This document shows positions 6,528 through 8,436 of a DNA stretch of 8,436 nucleotides, piece after piece (the stretch's first letter is position 1; each line of letters starts with the position of its first letter). The position numbers and the translations under genes were made by a program. The notes under the pieces were generated by a model. The model had not been told where the DNA came from. It saw only the letters and a list, made by a program, of their open reading frames with translations, and did no database searches. The DNA is taken from NCBI GenBank assembly GCA_021160355.1, contig JAGHCS010000088.1:1-8436 (forward strand), given 5' to 3'. The DNA is from Candidatus Cloacimonadota bacterium. Its GTDB lineage: Bacteria; Cloacimonadota; Cloacimonadia; JGIOTU-2.

Positions 6528-7831
6528 AAAAGATAGTAATCCTCCTTAGTTTATTTCTGTTCACATGTGCCTTATATGCTGTAGATATTGCGAATCCTGT
6601 CAGTATTGCTCTGGGTGATGCCTACATTGCAAAAGCTCGAGGATGCCATTCTCTAAACTGGAATCCGGCTAATTTAGGAATTGTTACAAATTCTATGACG
6701 TTTAACCTGTTTCAGGTTACGGCGGATGTATCGAATAATGCCTTCGATCTTGGATATTATAACGACTTGATGGGAAAAGAATTAAATGAGGATGACGAGC
6801 AGGAATTTCTCGACAGGATACCGGATGATGGATTCTCTCTCAAAGCAAGCGCTGATCTGCACCTTCCGCTTTCTTTGTCGATCGGGAAATTCGGATTTGC
6901 TATAAATGCTCTCGTTCGATCTTCTGTTAACCTTGGCAAAGATTATTTTGATATTGTCTTGAATGGTAATGAGATTGGGGAGACCTTCAATTTCGAAAAT
7001 AACGAAGGTTCTGCGATTTCTTTTTCTGAATTCAAACTTGGATACGGCGATAAAATTCCTGTGGATAAGATTATTGGCTCTTCTGCTGATTTTCCTCCGA
7101 TCTACGGTGGTTTTAGCATAGGATACATACATGGACTTGCCTATGGAGAAATAATGGATTTTACCACAGAATTTTCCACTAATGACAGCGTTTTGGAGGT
7201 ACATAATAATCTCTTGATTCGTACTGCGGGATATGATACTGAAAATGATGAGATCATTGCATCATCAGTATTTCCAGGAGCCGGCTCAGGTTTCAGAGTA
7301 TCCCTCGGTCTTACTTCACCGATCACCGATAAGATAACTGCATCCCTCGCGATAAATAATTTATTTGCTTCGATAAACTGGACTGAAGCATGTGAAGAAC
7401 ATCACATTACAGTCGATGCAGATAATTTCGTTCTCTATGATTGGGAAGATTTCAAAGATTCTCTTGAAGTAGATACGACCTATAAAGTGGATGATTTTTC
7501 AACATCGATTCCCGCTGAAATTCACATGGGCGGTTCTTATAAACTCAATCAATTTACTTTCTATGGAGATTATGTGCAGGGATTTGACAATAGTCTGCTT
7601 ACCTCAGCGAAACCCAAATTTGCTTTTGGTGCAGAGTACATGCCCTTGAAATGGTTGCCTGTACGTGCAGGATTTGGATTTGGCGGTGATGAAAAACCTC
7701 ATTTCTCATTTGGCTCAGGATTTGAGTTACAAAATTTTGAATTCAGTTGGGGAGTGAGCTATTATACCTCGCCTATTTATACAACTGCGACCGGACTGAA
7801 ATTCGCCCTTGGTGCACTATTCGCATTTTAA
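6524..7831 (+). CDS. DUF5723-like outer-membrane beta-barrel protein
   Basis: Probable outer-membrane barrel of the DUF5723/PorV-like group, function unknown. Residues 1-19 are a signal peptide (hydrophobic core, likely cleavage at LYA before VDIANP). The mature N-terminus matches the group: NPVSIALGDAYIAKARG followed by LNWNPANLG (residues 24-52), where the NPAN motif is typical of these FadL-like barrels. The rest shows repeated alternating hydrophobic strands with Gly and aromatic residues, such as GFSIGYIHGLAYG (196-208), FRVSLGLTS (257-265) and RAGFGFGGDEKPHFSFGSGF (381-400). The protein ends in Phe (FALGALFAF), the usual C-terminal barrel-assembly signal. Its 435 residues fit the group's range. 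It is translationally coupled to the lipoprotein gene, which suggests the two act together, perhaps with the lipoprotein as barrel partner. It is the last gene before the terminator. The assignment rests on recalled family features, not a search. Confidence 0.78.
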   Translation: MKKIVILLSLFLFTCALYAVDIANPVSIALGDAYIAKARGCHSLNWNPANLGIVTNSMTFNLFQVTADVSNNAFDLGYYNDLMGKELNEDDEQEFLDRIPDDGFSLKASADLHLPLSLSIGKFGFAINALVRSSVNLGKDYFDIVLNGNEIGETFNFENNEGSAISFSEFKLGYGDKIPVDKIIGSSADFPPIYGGFSIGYIHGLAYGEIMDFTTEFSTNDSVLEVHNNLLIRTAGYDTENDEIIASSVFPGAGSGFRVSLGLTSPITDKITASLAINNLFASINWTEACEEHHITVDADNFVLYDWEDFKDSLEVDTTYKVDDFSTSIPAEIHMGGSYKLNQFTFYGDYVQGFDNSLLTSAKPKFAFGAEYMPLKWLPVRAGFGFGGDEKPHFSFGSGFELQNFEFSWGVSYYTSPIYTTATGLKFALGALFAF

Positions 7832-7850
7832 AAGTTGCAAGATATATTCT

Positions 7851-7880
7851 AAAGGGAGCCTCGTGCTCCCTTTTTTGTTT
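7851..7880 (+). terminator. Intrinsic terminator of the three-gene operon
   Basis: A perfect 9-base-pair stem pairs AAAGGGAGC (7851-7859) with GCTCCCTTT (7865-7873) around a 5-base loop (CTCGT). A T-run follows (TTTTTTGTTTT, 7871-7881). It starts 20 bases after the barrel's stop codon. Read from the minus strand it has only a short T tract, so it should work mainly for the plus-strand operon, although the convergent minus-strand gene ends only about 20 bases away and may use the same hairpin. Confidence 0.92.
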
Positions 7881-7898
7881 TATGTAGGCTACAATTAT

Positions 7899-8288
7899 CT
7901 ATTCATACGTTTCAATTAAAATTTTCAGCAAAGAAAACAGTCTTTGATGATACTTCGCTAAAAAACCATCACCAAATCCATACCAACCTCTCACTCCAAT
8001 TATTATTTTTCCTTCTTGAAAATAAATGGGGTAACGGTAAGATTGGTGAAAAAATCCCATTGGGTATGATAATAATACCATATTCGGTTCCACAAATTCT
8101 AAGGTATATTTTTTATTCAAACAAAGACGTCCTATTATTTTTAGAAGGGATTTTTTTGATAAATTTGTGCTTATTGATAAAATCCTTTTAGGCATTTTCT
8201 CTATAAGTTTTTTTCCCGAATAAGACTCATCGATCATAAGCAAAATCAATAAAAATATGACAATTACTGCAACATTCATGATATTCAT
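7899..8288 (-). CDS. Small single-span membrane protein, function unknown
   Basis: I do not recognise this 129-residue protein. Residues 5-19 (NVAVIVIFLLILLMI) are one hydrophobic helix, with no charge before it and a Lys/Arg-rich stretch after it (KKLIEKMPKR). The remaining 100 residues look like a small soluble domain with strands around YTLEFVEPNMVLLSY (61-75) and KIIIGVRGWYGFGDGF (94-109) and a C-terminal helix. By the positive-inside rule the domain is probably cytoplasmic. A good AAGGAG (complement of 8296-8301) lies seven bases before the ATG at 8288. A second ATG at codon 4 is worse placed. The gene converges on the operon terminator. By hand count GC is about 30 percent over 7921-8280, clearly below the barrel gene. 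The ribosome binding site and plausible fold make a real gene likely. Confidence 0.7.
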   Translation of the reverse strand: MNIMNVAVIVIFLLILLMIDESYSGKKLIEKMPKRILSISTNLSKKSLLKIIGRLCLNKKYTLEFVEPNMVLLSYPMGFFHQSYRYPIYFQEGKIIIGVRGWYGFGDGFLAKYHQRLFSLLKILIETYE

Positions 8289-8315
8289 TATTACACTCCT
8301 TAAAGATAATCATTA

Positions 8316-8435
8316 TTAATCATCGGGCTTGTTTCCATTTTTCATAGTAAAACATTCAAGGGTTTGTAAAATATCTTTGTCAAATTTATCTGATCTTTTT
8401 TGAAAGCATCGCACCTTTTTTTTACTATGATTTTG
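8316..8435 (-). CDS. Possible 3' end of a minus-strand gene (partial)
   Basis: On the minus strand one frame is open from the window edge for 39 codons to a TAA (8316-8318), giving a basic tail that includes SDKFDKDILQTLECF and ends KNGNKPDD. It would sit 27 bases upstream of the 129-residue gene in the same direction, a normal operon gap. No internal start with a ribosome binding site is evident, so it would be the end of a gene beginning outside the window. In such AT-rich DNA, 39 stop-free codons can occur by chance, and a second minus-strand frame is also open for about 30 codons. An eight-A run (complement of 8416-8423) makes the frame sensitive to an indel. No family is recognisable. 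Confidence 0.35.
   Translation of the reverse strand, partial: QNHSKKKVRCFQKRSDKFDKDILQTLECFTMKNGNKPDD
8354..8383 (-). promoter_or_regulatory. Candidate promoter for the small membrane protein gene
   Basis: On the minus strand a perfect TTGACA (complement of 8378-8383) is followed, 18 bases on, by TTGAAT (complement of 8354-8359), a 4-of-6 match to the -10 consensus. It lies about 66 bases upstream of the ATG at 8288. The weak -10 and its position inside a possible upstream reading frame make this tentative. If that frame is a real gene, the match may be chance. Confidence 0.3.
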
Positions 8436-8436
8436 A

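Noticed and set aside
6560..6580. Lipobox-like Cys15 in the barrel protein signal peptide
   Set aside because: The residues before Cys (LFT) do not fit a lipobox well, and a standard cleavage site follows at LYA. The C-terminal Phe and strand pattern indicate an ordinary outer-membrane barrel.
7832..8436. CRISPR array, tRNA or insertion-sequence ends in the right-hand portion
   Set aside because: I found no evenly spaced direct repeats, cloverleaf or paired terminal inverted repeats. The only strong hairpin is the operon terminator.

Overview
The window most likely comes from an uncultured Gram-negative bacterium of the Fibrobacterota-Chlorobiota-Bacteroidota (FCB) superphylum. A Cloacimonadota-like or Marinimicrobia-like lineage is my best guess. 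The clues are a secreted enzyme ending in a FlgD-like/type IX-like tail (FPNPFN start, KVANGTYLYK, VNILK end), a huge repeat-built lipoprotein, and a DUF5723-type outer-membrane barrel, all moderately AT-rich. No phylogenetic marker gene is present, so the assignment is an inference.

Layout. Bases 1-58 are probably the last codons of an upstream gene whose TGA overlaps the ATG of the first complete gene (ATGA). Bases 55-7831 hold three tightly packed plus-strand genes. The first is an 869-residue secreted heparinase II/III-like polysaccharide lyase. The second is a 1284-residue lipoprotein. The third is a 435-residue beta-barrel outer-membrane protein. The gaps are 8 bases and then a 4-base overlap, each with a good Shine-Dalgarno sequence, so they read as one operon. 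The operon ends in a clear intrinsic terminator at 7851-7880. A convergent, much more AT-rich block follows on the minus strand. It holds a 129-residue single-span membrane protein of unknown function (7899-8288) and, at the right edge, the possible tail of another minus-strand gene.

How the genes may work together. All three complete operon products carry export signals. The lyase should be secreted and held at or released from the cell surface through its C-terminal tail. The lipoprotein is probably anchored to a membrane by Cys20. The barrel should sit in the outer membrane. A surface module for polysaccharide breakdown, or for handling tail-bearing cargo, is a reasonable hypothesis, but nothing in the sequence proves a shared substrate or complex.

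The most unusual object is the lipoprotein. Near its N-terminus it carries a block of exact 17-residue repeats. Its middle holds five long repeats (about 127-136 residues) that alternate between two types, giving a super-period of about 260 residues. Base composition also changes within this gene.
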